Shown: piece by piece, positions 35,112-43,982 of the stretch
How positions within the stretch are numbered: position 1 is the stretch's first letter
Layout: every line of letters begins with the position of its first letter
From: Gluconacetobacter aggeris
GTDB taxonomy: Bacteria > Pseudomonadota > Alphaproteobacteria > Acetobacterales > Acetobacteraceae
Assembly: GCF_014174395.1 (NCBI RefSeq)
Contig: NZ_JABEQD010000008.1
Location: 124,001 to 188,000, forward strand
DNA: 64,000 nucleotides
Reading direction: 5' to 3'
Made by a program: the position numbers and the translations under genes
The notes under the pieces: generated by a model
Database searches by the model: none
The model's input: only the letters and a program-made list of their open reading frames with translations
Told to the model about the DNA's origin: nothing

Positions 35112-36240
35112 CAGGCTCACCACCGGCAAGAAAGGCCTGCACGTAAGGCAGGTTCCTCAGCATCGCGGCCATTTCCGAAACATCCATAAGGCGGGCATTG
35201 AGTGAGTTGAAATCATCCAGCCGCGCAGCCGATGGTTTGCCGCTTCTGAAATGCACGTCGTAATTCAGGTTGCGGTTATCCGGCGGGACACAGAAATATG
35301 TCTCCCGGTCCTGCGCGACCGCCATCTCCTCGCGGCTTAGCAGCGTTTCGAAATGCTTCTCGCCATGACGCGGACCGATGATGCGGATCGGGTGATCCGG
35401 CCGTCCCATGACCTCCAGAACCGCCTGGGCTAATTTCTCGATCGTCACGGCAGGAACTTTGCGGACGAGAATCTCGCCGTTTCCGCCAAACTGAAAGGCA
35501 TCCAGGCAGAGTTCCACCGCTTCATCGAGCGTCATGACAAAGCGCGTCATATTCGGATCGGTGATGGTGATCGGCTGGCCGCGCCGCACCTGATCCATGA
35601 AAAGCGGCACCACGGAGCCACGCGAGGCAAGCACATTGCCGTAACGGGTGCCGGTTATCACCGTCCGCTTGCCCGATGCCTCGCGCGACTTCGCGACCAT
35701 TACCTTTTCCATAAGGGCCTTCGACATTCCCATCGCGTTGATCGGGTAGACCGCCTTGTCGGTCGAGAGGCAGACGACGCGCTGCACGCCCGCGCGAATG
35801 GCGGCGTCCAGCACGTTCTGCGTCCCGGTCACATTGGTGTTTACGGCCTCGATCGGGTGGAACTCGCAGGACGGCACCTGCTTCAGCGCCGCGGCATGGT
35901 AGATGAAATCCACATCCCGACAGATGCCTTCCATCGCGCGGAAGTCGCGCACATCCCCGACATAATGTCTGATCCTGCCGTCGGCGAAGCGCCGGCGCTG
36001 CTCATCCTGCTTCTTTTCATCCCGGCTCACCACCCGCACTTCCGCCACCGACAACGCAAGGAAATGCTTCAGAATCGTCGAACCGAATGAGCCTGTGCCG
36101 CCGGTGATCATGATCGTAGCGCCCGAGAAGTTCCTCGGTTCCGGGAGCTCGGCGTGAAGCTGCGCGCCGCCCGGAACGCACTGAAGGTCCACGTCGCCAA
36201 GGTTCGTTTCAGGGGCGATCGGCGTACGCATCCAGTCCAT
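35101..36240 (-). CDS. wbjB: UDP-GlcNAc 4,6-dehydratase/5-epimerase, WbjB/CapE type
   Basis: A 379-residue extended SDR. IMITGGTGSFGSTILKHFL binds NADP, YHAAALKQVPSCEFHPIEAV and CLSTDKAVYPINAMGMSKAL follow. In this family the catalytic tyrosine is replaced by methionine (MGMSK), as in FlaA1/CapE, so that is normal. YGNVLASRGSVVPLF and TRFVMTLDEAVEL are further landmarks. It performs the first committed step toward UDP-L-FucNAc. It heads the minus-strand cassette wbjB-wbjC-wbjD-GT4 and faces the fused dehydrogenase gene across 237 bp with no gene. ATG at 36231 is an alternative start. Confidence 0.9.
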   Translation of the reverse strand: MDWMRTPIAPETNLGDVDLQCVPGGAQLHAELPEPRNFSGATIMITGGTGSFGSTILKHFLALSVAEVRVVSRDEKKQDEQRRRFADGRIRHYVGDVRDFRAMEGICRDVDFIYHAAALKQVPSCEFHPIEAVNTNVTGTQNVLDAAIRAGVQRVVCLSTDKAVYPINAMGMSKALMEKVMVAKSREASGKRTVITGTRYGNVLASRGSVVPLFMDQVRRGQPITITDPNMTRFVMTLDEAVELCLDAFQFGGNGEILVRKVPAVTIEKLAQAVLEVMGRPDHPIRIIGPRHGEKHFETLLSREEMAVAQDRETYFCVPPDNRNLNYDVHFRSGKPSAARLDDFNSLNARLMDVSEMAAMLRNLPYVQAFLAGGEPDAF

Positions 36241-36477
36241 TCAATGCCTGCCTTCCCTCAATCTTGGGATGAGTTCCTTCCCGGCGCCCCCGCGTTCATC
36301 GCAACCGTCCGATTCCTGCACGCGGCACGCACAGCCCTCGACCGATGAGGACAGAATACCCGGCACGCAGGCCTTTGCCGGCCGTCCGAATTGAACTTTC
36401 CCCGGCACTGAAGCCACTCACGTCATCATGGACGCACCAAGCAATCCCGGACTCTTCCCAGCCCCGGCCTCCGACGC

Positions 36478-38616
36478 ATGACGCGCGCGGCACCGATCCG
36501 CGCACTCGTCGTGGGCGCCGGGGTAACGTCATGCCTGCTCCACCTGCCCAGGCTCGCGCAGTTGCGCGACGCCGGGCGGCTCGCCCTTGTCGAGATCTGC
36601 GACGTGATGGAAGAGCGCGCCGTCGCGGCGCGGCAGAAATTCGGCTTTTCCCGATGCAGCGGCGATGCCCTGTCCGGCTTTGAACGCGCGGATATCGATG
36701 CCGTCTACCTTTTCGGTGACGCGCGGATGCACTACACGCTGGGCATGGCGGCGCTGGAACGGGGCAAACACCTCTTCGCCGAGAAGCCGATCGCCCCGAA
36801 CTACGCCGCGGCCTGCCGGTTGGCCGAAATGGCGCAAGCGCGGGGGCTGGTCGCCTGTGGCGGACACAACCGCCGCTTCTACCGCTCCATGGGCGAAGTG
36901 CGGCGCCTGGGCGGCAAGGCAGGCTGGCACTCCCTCGAAGCCGTATTCCACAAACCATCTCACGGCGTTGCCCCACCCTTCGGCGCAAGCAGCTGGCTGA
37001 CCGCCAATGGCATTCATGCCCTCGACGCCCTGCTGTTCATAAACGGCAGCCTCCCCGATCATATCGCCACCAGCGTCAGGCCCAACGCCTACGCCGCGCT
37101 CCTGCAATGGCCCGACGGCGCGCGGGGCAGCTTCCTCTGCGACAACAACGCAGGCGAGCGGCGGGAGGCATATGCCTTCCATGCGGCCGGCCTGACCTGC
37201 CGCATCGACGAGGAGGCGTTGCACGTCGCCAGGGCGGGCCAGACGCACACCACGTCCATGCCGGGCCTCGATGACGGGTTCGCGGCCGAGCATGCCGCGT
37301 TTCTGGACGCAATCGCGCAGCGCACGGAGCCGCCGCACGGCATCGCGGCGCTCGCCCCGTCGCTCAGGCTCGCCGAACTGATCGAGGCCGGTTTCAGCGG
37401 TAAGGTGGACTGGCCGGAGACATCCCCGGCCCGGCCAGTTGCCGTCCCCCGATGGTTCGACGAAGGCCCGTCCGATGACGGGTCTCCCGAAGACGGACCT
37501 GTCGGCGACGGGCTTTCCGGCACCGGGTCCATGCTGGTCGTCAATGCGCGCGGTCTCTCGCTGGGCCGCGTCACGACATCCATCGACCGGCCGATCGTGG
37601 CGATCGAGGACGTGCTGCGGTCGGCCCGGCCGCGTCCGGATATCGTGGCGGCGCTCATCGGAACCGGACCGCGGGTGATGACGGACGCGCTCCTCGATCT
37701 GATGCCCAACCTGCGGGTTGCCGGCCTCGTCGGGCTCTCCTTCGCGCGGCACAACCCCGAAGCGCTTCTCGCGCGGGAGGTGGCGCTCGTGAACGCCAGC
37801 CGCGCCTATGCCGAGAATGTCGCCGAATTCGTCCTGGGCCTCGCGATCCTCGGTCGCCGTCGCGGCTTCGCCTCGCATCAACTCATGCGCAACGGAGGCT
37901 GGGGAAGCGCGGTACAGCCAGATGGCTGGCGGGGACGCGCCCTGAAGGCGGCACGGGCGGTCCGCCCCGTCGCGGCCCGCATGGGGCTGGAGCCGCTGCT
38001 GCGCAGGGGCTGGCGGCAGGCCCGGCCACTCCACGGCATCGCGCCGGCCGCCTCCACGCCCACGCGGGCGCTGCATGGTGCGACCACGGGACTGATCGGC
38101 TGGGGCGAGAACGCACGAGCACTTGCCGTGCGCCTCGTCGCTGCGGGCGCGAAGGTCCTCGTATTTTCCGAACACGCTCCGGTCGGGGATATCCGGGCGG
38201 TGGGTGCCACCCCCGTCGCCCTGGGCGAGGCCCTGGCGGCGGACATCGTCTCCCTGCATCGCGGCCTCACGCCCGCGACCCGGCATTTCCTCGGCAGCGC
38301 GGAACTGGCGCGGCTCAGGCCCGGTGCGGTCCTGATCAACGTGGCCCGCGCGGAGCTGATCGAGCCCGGCGCGCTGCTCGCCCGCCTGAAAGCCGGTGAC
38401 ATCTTTGCATGTATCGACGTGTTCGATCGCGAGCCTCTGGCCGCGCGCGATCCGCTCCGGCGCCTGCCGAACGTGTTCCTCACCTCGCACATAGCGGGGA
38501 GCGCGGAGGAACTGCGAGCCGGGGCGCTTGCCGAGGTGCTGAACAAGATGGAGCGGCATCTGAGCGGGGCGCCCGTCAGACTGGTCACTCCGACCCGCCT
38601 GCGGACGATGACATGA
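36478..38616 (+). CDS. Fused Gfo/Idh/MocA oxidoreductase and D-2-hydroxyacid dehydrogenase
   Basis: A 712-residue chimera of two complete-looking NAD(P) enzymes. Residues 1-310: RALVVGAGVTSCLLHLPRLA (Rossmann), AVYLFGDARMHYTLGMAALE, FAEKPIAPNYAAA (the EKP motif) and GGHNRRFYRS, as in Gfo/Idh/MocA. A Gly/Asp/Pro/Ser-rich linker (about 325-350) follows. Residues 355-712 form a 2-hydroxyacid dehydrogenase: NASRAYAENVAEFVLGLAIL, GLIGWGENARALA, then the catalytic trio Arg in NVARAELI, Glu in DVFDREPL and His in TSHIAGS. The next methyltransferase starts in its stop codon (ATGA). Two sequential redox steps on one sugar acid or hydroxyacid are plausible. Confidence 0.85.
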   Translation: MTRAAPIRALVVGAGVTSCLLHLPRLAQLRDAGRLALVEICDVMEERAVAARQKFGFSRCSGDALSGFERADIDAVYLFGDARMHYTLGMAALERGKHLFAEKPIAPNYAAACRLAEMAQARGLVACGGHNRRFYRSMGEVRRLGGKAGWHSLEAVFHKPSHGVAPPFGASSWLTANGIHALDALLFINGSLPDHIATSVRPNAYAALLQWPDGARGSFLCDNNAGERREAYAFHAAGLTCRIDEEALHVARAGQTHTTSMPGLDDGFAAEHAAFLDAIAQRTEPPHGIAALAPSLRLAELIEAGFSGKVDWPETSPARPVAVPRWFDEGPSDDGSPEDGPVGDGLSGTGSMLVVNARGLSLGRVTTSIDRPIVAIEDVLRSARPRPDIVAALIGTGPRVMTDALLDLMPNLRVAGLVGLSFARHNPEALLAREVALVNASRAYAENVAEFVLGLAILGRRRGFASHQLMRNGGWGSAVQPDGWRGRALKAARAVRPVAARMGLEPLLRRGWRQARPLHGIAPAASTPTRALHGATTGLIGWGENARALAVRLVAAGAKVLVFSEHAPVGDIRAVGATPVALGEALAADIVSLHRGLTPATRHFLGSAELARLRPGAVLINVARAELIEPGALLARLKAGDIFACIDVFDREPLAARDPLRRLPNVFLTSHIAGSAEELRAGALAEVLNKMERHLSGAPVRLVTPTRLRTMT

Positions 38617-39302
38617 GGCCCTCCATCCCGGCCGCGCTGCGGCCTCTCGCCGCCGCCATGCGCCGCCGCCTGCGCAAGCCGGTCGCCGGGCGCTTCCAGC
38701 CCTATTCCTTCACGCTTCCAGACCGCTATCCCTGGCTGTTCGACTTCGCGGCGGAAGCCCTCGCGGGCAAGCCGGCCCCGCGCCTGCTGTCTTTCGGATG
38801 CTCGCGCGGCGATGAGGTGTTCAGCCTCCGCCAGCGCTTTCCGGACGCGCCGATCAGAGGAATCGACATCAACCCGGCGAATATCGACACCTGCATCGCC
38901 CGATCGCGGAGCCTGAACGACGATCGGCTGAGTTTTCAGGCCGCGCCGGACACCGGCGCCGAGCCTTCCGGCCATTACGACGCGATTTTCTGCCTCGCCG
39001 TCCTGTGCCATGGCGACCTGACCGTAAGGCGCGCCCGCCGGAGCGGAAGGCTCATGCGTTTCGCCGATTTCGAGCGCACCGTGGACGGCTTCTCGCGCTG
39101 CCTCGCGCCCGGCGGCCTGCTTTTCCTCCACACCACGAATTTCCGCTTTTCCGACACGGCGGCCGCCACGGCGTTCGACGCCGTGCTCGAAGCTCGGCCG
39201 GATCAGATGGCGACAGACCTGCTCTACGACCGGAACGGTCTGCTCGTTCCGAACGGGCGCTATTATCCTGTCGGGTTCCGGAAACGGGGCACCGGCGCGT
39301 GA
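38613..39302 (+). CDS. SAM-dependent methyltransferase (CheR/SAM-fold-like)
   Basis: A 229-residue methyltransferase. RLLSFGCSRGDEVFSLRQRF is motif I in its CheR-like form, IRGIDINPANIDTCIARS motif II, DAIFCLAVLCHGDL motif IV and CLAPGGLLFLHTTNFRF motif V. It overlaps the fused dehydrogenase gene (ATGA) and the downstream gene begins in its stop (GTGA at 39299), so three enzymes are translated as a block. No CheR N-terminal domain or chemotaxis genes are present. A small-molecule or glycan substrate is more likely. Confidence 0.8.
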   Translation: MRPSIPAALRPLAAAMRRRLRKPVAGRFQPYSFTLPDRYPWLFDFAAEALAGKPAPRLLSFGCSRGDEVFSLRQRFPDAPIRGIDINPANIDTCIARSRSLNDDRLSFQAAPDTGAEPSGHYDAIFCLAVLCHGDLTVRRARRSGRLMRFADFERTVDGFSRCLAPGGLLFLHTTNFRFSDTAAATAFDAVLEARPDQMATDLLYDRNGLLVPNGRYYPVGFRKRGTGA

Positions 39303-40789
39303 CACGTCAGATGAATGCCGTCCAGCAAAGCCATCGCCGCCTCGTCGGGGAGATCGAGGCGCGTTTCGACGTGGCCCGGTGGCGGGGCGGAGACGTCGAT
39401 CTCTGGCCGCTTGCCGCGACGGACCTGTTCCTCGACATGTTCGGTGCCGCGGGCGGCAACACCGCGCCGCCGCCCCGGCCTTTCCTCCACCGCGCCGCCG
39501 CGAGCCTCGCCATCCCGCTCACCAATGTCTGGAAGAGCCGGAAGGACCTGCGCCACTGGCAGCCGCGACCGGTGCCGGCCGATGCGATCCTGCTCGGCGA
39601 CGGTGTTTCGCTGGACAGGATCGCGGGCTCCTGGCGCGACCGCTACGGCGAACCGGTGATGGCAACCCTCGATGAGCAGGGGCTTGGAACCTTCCTCATG
39701 CAGCCGGGCGGGCTGAACCGCCTGCCCTGGCTGCGCCCGACCTATGCCGCCAATACGGTGGCGGTCCGCGCCGCCCTCACGGCGGCTCTCACGGGCGCTC
39801 TCCGGCCGGCACGATCTCTCGATCTGCCGGATCATGCCCCGGTTCTCGAATTCCTGCACCAGGAAGGCGTGCGTGCGCCTTCGCTCCATGCCGAGCGGCT
39901 GAACAGGCGATTTCGCACCGTCTTTGCCGCAGCCACGCTCTTTCAGCGCATTCTTCGCAGGGTCAGGCCCCGGATCGCCTTCGTGGTCACGTATTATGCG
40001 GGCCTCGGCCACGCTTTCGCCCTCGCCTGCCGGCGAGAGGGCATCCTGTGCGTCGATCTCCAGCACTGCCCGCAGGAAGGGCACCGCGCCTATAGCTGGC
40101 ACGGCCTTCCGGCATCGGGCTATTCCACGCTCCCCGCGATGTTCTGGTGCTGGAGTGCCGAGGATGTGGCGCGGATCGCGGATTGGGCGCGGGCCCCGTG
40201 GCACGGGGCGATCCATGGCGGCCACACGCAGCACGCCGCCCATGCGGAGGTGCCGGCTCCGGGTCCGCATCTGGCCTTCGATCGGGAAATCCTGGTGGCA
40301 TTGCAGCCGATCGGCGGATATCGCGCGGTGTGGCAGAAGCTGGCGCGCCATATCGAGGCGTCGCCCGCAGGCTGGCGCTGGTGGATACGCCGCCATCCGT
40401 CCGCCTCCGCGTCGCAGGATGCCGAATACAGCGATCTCCTGGCTCTCCGCAGACCCAATGTCGTCGTCGAGGAAGCCTGCCTTCTGCCCCTCACCGCGCT
40501 GCTCGGACGCGTGAACGTACTGGTCTCGCTCGCCTCCGGCGCCGCCGTGGAGGCGGCGGCCTTCGGCATTCCCGCCCTGTTTCTCGACCCGGCGGCAGCC
40601 GGCGCCTTCCCTGGCCTGATCGAACGGCGGCAGGCGGTGCTGGCGGATGTGGACGGGTTGCTGCCGCAGATCGCGGCTTTATCCGGCCGGAGAGAACGGG
40701 CGCTTTTGGACACGATGCCGCCCATCGCCGAGACCCTGCAGCAATTGCACGGCATGGCCGCGGACTATGCCCGCCGGCGCATGACGTGA
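39299..40789 (+). CDS. GT-B-like protein, probable capsule/teichoic-acid-type glycosyltransferase
   Basis: A 496-residue soluble protein with no close family recognised. Its C-terminal half has the layout of CDP-glycerol glycerophosphotransferase/capsule GT-B domains: FVVTYYAGLGHAFALACRRE, VDLQHCPQEGHRAYSW, ILVALQPIGGYRAVWQKLAR, WWIRRHPSAS, and VNVLVSLASGAAVEAAAFGI then PALFLDP. Starting at GTG 39299 it overlaps the methyltransferase stop; an ATG four codons later is an alternative. It ends five bases from the converging HPr-kinase-like gene. It likely adds a group to a polymer or lipid carrier, a judgement from fold-like motifs only. Confidence 0.55.
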   Translation: MTRQMNAVQQSHRRLVGEIEARFDVARWRGGDVDLWPLAATDLFLDMFGAAGGNTAPPPRPFLHRAAASLAIPLTNVWKSRKDLRHWQPRPVPADAILLGDGVSLDRIAGSWRDRYGEPVMATLDEQGLGTFLMQPGGLNRLPWLRPTYAANTVAVRAALTAALTGALRPARSLDLPDHAPVLEFLHQEGVRAPSLHAERLNRRFRTVFAAATLFQRILRRVRPRIAFVVTYYAGLGHAFALACRREGILCVDLQHCPQEGHRAYSWHGLPASGYSTLPAMFWCWSAEDVARIADWARAPWHGAIHGGHTQHAAHAEVPAPGPHLAFDREILVALQPIGGYRAVWQKLARHIEASPAGWRWWIRRHPSASASQDAEYSDLLALRRPNVVVEEACLLPLTALLGRVNVLVSLASGAAVEAAAFGIPALFLDPAAAGAFPGLIERRQAVLADVDGLLPQIAALSGRRERALLDTMPPIAETLQQLHGMAADYARRRMT

Positions 40790-40794
40790 CCAGT

Positions 40795-41700
40795 CTATTG
40801 CATCGCATCCTGCGCCAGCCGCCCGATCAGCGCGTCCATCGCCGCATCCGGGTCCCGGGCTAGCGTCAATCGCCATGCGCCCCTGGCCACGATTGCGCCT
40901 GCCGCGCTCGCGGACGCATGGGCCAGCAGATCGAAACCCGGTTCCAGCCGCGACAGCGCGGCCGCCGCGATCGCGGGTTCGATAGGGTCCATCCGGATAG
41001 TCTGGCCCCGTTCCAGCACCACGACAACCGGGTGGTCCGCTACGGGTGGCTCGGCCGGAAACGGCGCGGGGATCGCCGCCTTCAATTTCCCTCCCCTCAA
41101 CCGGGTTGCCGCGATGAACCCTGGCGCATCGTCGGGGAACACATGAACCGGGCGCGGAAAGCCCCAAATCCGCAAGCGAGGCTGCAATTGGATGTACACG
41201 GTGTCGTCGGAAAGAATGCGAAGATCCCGCCTCATTGCAGCGAGGGTGAGCGTGCTCTTCCCACTCCCGCTCGCGCCCGTCAGTAGAATCGCCCTGTTTC
41301 CCAGGACGATTCCGGCCGCATGGAGCGGTGTCCGTCCCGAGCGGGTCAGCAGGAATAGCAGCAATGTGTCGGTCAGTTCCTCCGCAAGCTGCCCGGGCCG
41401 CCCGATCAGATATTTCGGAACCTTGCAGGTCGCGAAAAGAATTCCGGCATCGGCCCATCCGTCGATCCCATCTCCGCTCATGCTCAGAAAGGGCCCGTCG
41501 ACATCGATGCGATGGGAAAGGCCGGCGTCCGTATCCATGATGTGCAGGTCGATCGTGATGGGCGCCCCGTCCGTGCGGGTTGCCGGACGCCAGGCTGCAT
41601 ATGCCTCTTCCATCGTCGCCAGAAGATCCGGGTCCGATGTCAATATCCTCACTGGCCGTTCCATGATCGACAGATGCAGGATAAAAATTTCGTTTGGCAT
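40795..41700 (-). CDS. HPr kinase/phosphorylase-like ATPase (HprK C-domain type)
   Basis: A 301-residue protein. PLHAAGIVLGNRAILLTGAS then GSGKSTLTLAAM is the HprK-like P-loop with its preceding LHA motif, and LSDDTVYI is the Walker-B-like segment. It lacks the N-terminal HprK domain and lies far from any PTS gene. Such stand-alone HprK-like proteins are often found in RiPP and capsule clusters beside PqqD-like proteins and nucleotidyltransferases. Here a nucleotidyltransferase-5-like gene lies 4.6 kb away with radical SAM genes between. The phosphorylated target is unknown. ATG at 41664 is an alternative start. Confidence 0.75.
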   Translation of the reverse strand: MPNEIFILHLSIMERPVRILTSDPDLLATMEEAYAAWRPATRTDGAPITIDLHIMDTDAGLSHRIDVDGPFLSMSGDGIDGWADAGILFATCKVPKYLIGRPGQLAEELTDTLLLFLLTRSGRTPLHAAGIVLGNRAILLTGASGSGKSTLTLAAMRRDLRILSDDTVYIQLQPRLRIWGFPRPVHVFPDDAPGFIAATRLRGGKLKAAIPAPFPAEPPVADHPVVVVLERGQTIRMDPIEPAIAAAALSRLEPGFDLLAHASASAAGAIVARGAWRLTLARDPDAAMDALIGRLAQDAMQ

Positions 41701-41763
41701 GCGACAATTTTATACTGAATCGCACCCGATGAACAATATGCGGCATCGTGGGAGTCTCGGACA

Positions 41764-43161
41764 TTGATCCTGCTCGCCCATTCGTATTTTTTGCAGCACG
41801 ACCCAAAACAATTTTCAAGGATGAAGCCCTATTCCCCGTTGTCCACCCTGATACTCGCCGCGCTGCTGCGCGAAGGCGGGCATGACGTGGCACTGTTTGA
41901 CGCCACGTTCGCCCACGGGATTGAGGATTTCGAGAAGGCACTGGATGATTACGAACCGCGCATTGTCGTTCTCATGGAAGACAATTTCAATTTCCTGACC
42001 AAGATGTGCACCACCAATCGCCGCGAGAGCGCGCTGGCGATCATCGGAGCGGCGCGTGCGCGCGGCTGCCGGGTGGCCGTGAATGGGCCCGATGCCGCCG
42101 ACATGCCCGCCGCCTATCTGGCCGCCGGCGCGTCGGCCGTGGCACTCGGCGAGGGAGAGATGGCGCTGGCCGAACTCGTCGGCCGCTGGAACGGGGGAGA
42201 TAACAACGCGTCTTCCGTCGCCGGGTTGCTCCTGCCAGGGGCCGGCAAGCCGGTTTCCACACCAGCTCGCCCTCCCCTGCGTGACATCGACCGCCTGCCG
42301 TGCCCGGCGTGGGACCTGCTCGACATCGATGCCTACCGCCGCGCCTGGACGGGCGCGCATGGCGTATTTTCATGGAATATGGCGACTTCGCGCGGCTGTC
42401 CCTATACGTGCAACTGGTGCGCGAAACCGACATTCGGCCGGCGCTATGAAGTTCGGTCGCCAACCCACGTCGCGAACGAAATGCTTCGCCTGAAGGCGGA
42501 AGTGGCGCCCGACCAGGTCTGGTTTGCCGACGACATCTTCGGCCTCGACACAGACTGGACGACCGGCTTCGCGCGTGAGGTCACGAACGGCGATTGCCGG
42601 ATTCCGTTCACCATGCAGTCGCGCGTCAACCTCATGACCGAAAGCATGGTCGACGCGCTGGCACGGGCGGGTGCGAGAGAAGTCTGGCTTGGTGTCGAGA
42701 GCGGCTCACAAAGGGTCGTCGACGCCATGGACAAGGGCGCGAGCGTGGCGGCCGCGCGAACGGCGACGCGCGTGCTCAAGGCACATGGCGTGCGCGCCTG
42801 CTGGTTCATCCAGCTCGGCTATCCGCCCGAAAGCTGGCCGGACATCCTTGCCACCCGCGACCTGATCCGGGAGGAAAACCCGGACGAAATCGGCGTGTCG
42901 GTCGCTTATCCGCTGCCGGGCACGGCCTTTCATGCGCGCGTGCAGGCCCAGCTCGGGCGGCAGCGCAACTGGACGACCACGGGCGAACTGGCGATGCTGT
43001 TTCAGGGGACCTATTCCACCGAATTCTACCGCAAGGTGCGCGACCTGCTGCATGCGGAAAACGAGACCGGTATCTGGAACGACGAGGCGTGGAACGGGCT
43101 GGAGGCCGAAGCCTTCCACCATCGGTCGCCTCACCCGTTCCAGCATCCGCTCGAGGCCTGA
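41764..43161 (+). CDS. B12-binding-domain radical SAM protein (first of two)
   Basis: A 465-residue enzyme. The N-terminal 160 residues form a cobalamin-binding-like Rossmann domain (LILAALLREGGHDVALFDAT; RIVVLMEDNFNFL; GASAVALGEGEMALAEL). The radical SAM core follows with SRGCPYTCNWCAKPTFG, the CxxxCxxC cluster site, then FADDIFGLD and VWLGVESGSQRVVDAMDKG. Family members methylate unreactive carbons or rearrange skeletons. Start is TTG 41764, since no ATG precedes the B12-like domain; the gene faces HprK-like across 63 bp. The next methyltransferase starts three bases later, so four genes run as one operon. Confidence 0.85.
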   Translation: MILLAHSYFLQHDPKQFSRMKPYSPLSTLILAALLREGGHDVALFDATFAHGIEDFEKALDDYEPRIVVLMEDNFNFLTKMCTTNRRESALAIIGAARARGCRVAVNGPDAADMPAAYLAAGASAVALGEGEMALAELVGRWNGGDNNASSVAGLLLPGAGKPVSTPARPPLRDIDRLPCPAWDLLDIDAYRRAWTGAHGVFSWNMATSRGCPYTCNWCAKPTFGRRYEVRSPTHVANEMLRLKAEVAPDQVWFADDIFGLDTDWTTGFAREVTNGDCRIPFTMQSRVNLMTESMVDALARAGAREVWLGVESGSQRVVDAMDKGASVAAARTATRVLKAHGVRACWFIQLGYPPESWPDILATRDLIREENPDEIGVSVAYPLPGTAFHARVQAQLGRQRNWTTTGELAMLFQGTYSTEFYRKVRDLLHAENETGIWNDEAWNGLEAEAFHHRSPHPFQHPLEA

Positions 43162-43163
43162 CG

Positions 43164-43982
43164 TTGAGCGGGATGCAAGGCCTGCCGCCGGCCGCAGCGG
43201 CTTTCGACGCGATCGCGGAAGGTTTCGACGCGCGCTTCACGCCATGGCTCAGCGTGGCCGCACAACGGCGCGCGGTCCGGATGGCCCTGGCGCGCGCTTT
43301 TCCACCGGGCGCCAGGGTGATCGAGATCGGCGGCGGCACCGGCGAAGACGCATTGTGGCTTCTCGAGCGCGGGCGAGAGGTGCTTCTGACCGATGCCTCT
43401 CCCGCGATGGTGCGCCTGTCCGGCAGGAAATTCGCGGGCCGCGCCGGTGCGCGAACGGCGCTTTGCGCCGCCGAGGACCTTGCCGGACTGGCCACCCGGA
43501 TCAGCCTCCCGCTGGACGGTGCTTTCTCAAATTTCGCCGCCTTGAACTGCGTCGGCGATCTCCGTCCCTTTGCGGCCGGGCTGGCGACGCTCCTGCGCGA
43601 GGGGGCGCCGGCGATATTGGTGATGTTCGGCCGTTCCTGCCCCGGCGAATGGGTAACCGAGATGGCGCGCGGCCGCCCCGCCGAAGCCTTCCGGCGACTT
43701 GGTACGGGCAACCGGCCCGCGCGGCTGGGCGGGCGCACGTTCAACGTCCGCTATCACGGGCGGCGCGACATCGAAGGCGCCATGGCGCCGTGGTTTCGCC
43801 CTGATGGCCGGTTGGGCGTGGGCGTCTTCGTGCCGCCCAGCGCGGCCGAGCCTTGGATATCGGGCCATCCGAGACTCCTGGATGCGTTCGAGAGGCTCGA
43901 CCGCGTGTTCGCCGGGCCGCTCGCGCGATTGGGGGACCATATTCTCTACCGTTTCGTGCGCAACGGGGCCGAAGCCCGATGA
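43164..43982 (+). CDS. Class I SAM-dependent methyltransferase
   Basis: A 272-residue methyltransferase (TTG start 43164) or 269 residues (ATG 43173). AFDAIAEGFDARFTPWLS is the typical N-terminal helix, RVIEIGGGTGEDALWLLERG motif I, and VLLTDASPAMVRLS motif II. A later hydrophobic strand is APAILVMFGRSCPGE. It sits between the first radical SAM gene (2-3 base gap) and a second methyltransferase whose ATG overlaps its stop (ATGA). Its substrate is presumably an intermediate of the radical SAM pathway. Confidence 0.83.
   Translation: MSGMQGLPPAAAAFDAIAEGFDARFTPWLSVAAQRRAVRMALARAFPPGARVIEIGGGTGEDALWLLERGREVLLTDASPAMVRLSGRKFAGRAGARTALCAAEDLAGLATRISLPLDGAFSNFAALNCVGDLRPFAAGLATLLREGAPAILVMFGRSCPGEWVTEMARGRPAEAFRRLGTGNRPARLGGRTFNVRYHGRRDIEGAMAPWFRPDGRLGVGVFVPPSAAEPWISGHPRLLDAFERLDRVFAGPLARLGDHILYRFVRNGAEAR

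Noticed and set aside
36428-36481. 17-codon frame MDAPSNPGLFPAPASDA ending in an ATGA overlap with the fused dehydrogenase
   Set aside because: Overlap is tempting for a leader or precursor peptide, but there is no ribosome site and no precursor-like features.
36529-38559. Minus-strand open frame of about 680 codons opposite the fused dehydrogenase
   Set aside because: Shadow of a GC-rich gene; composition unlike a protein.
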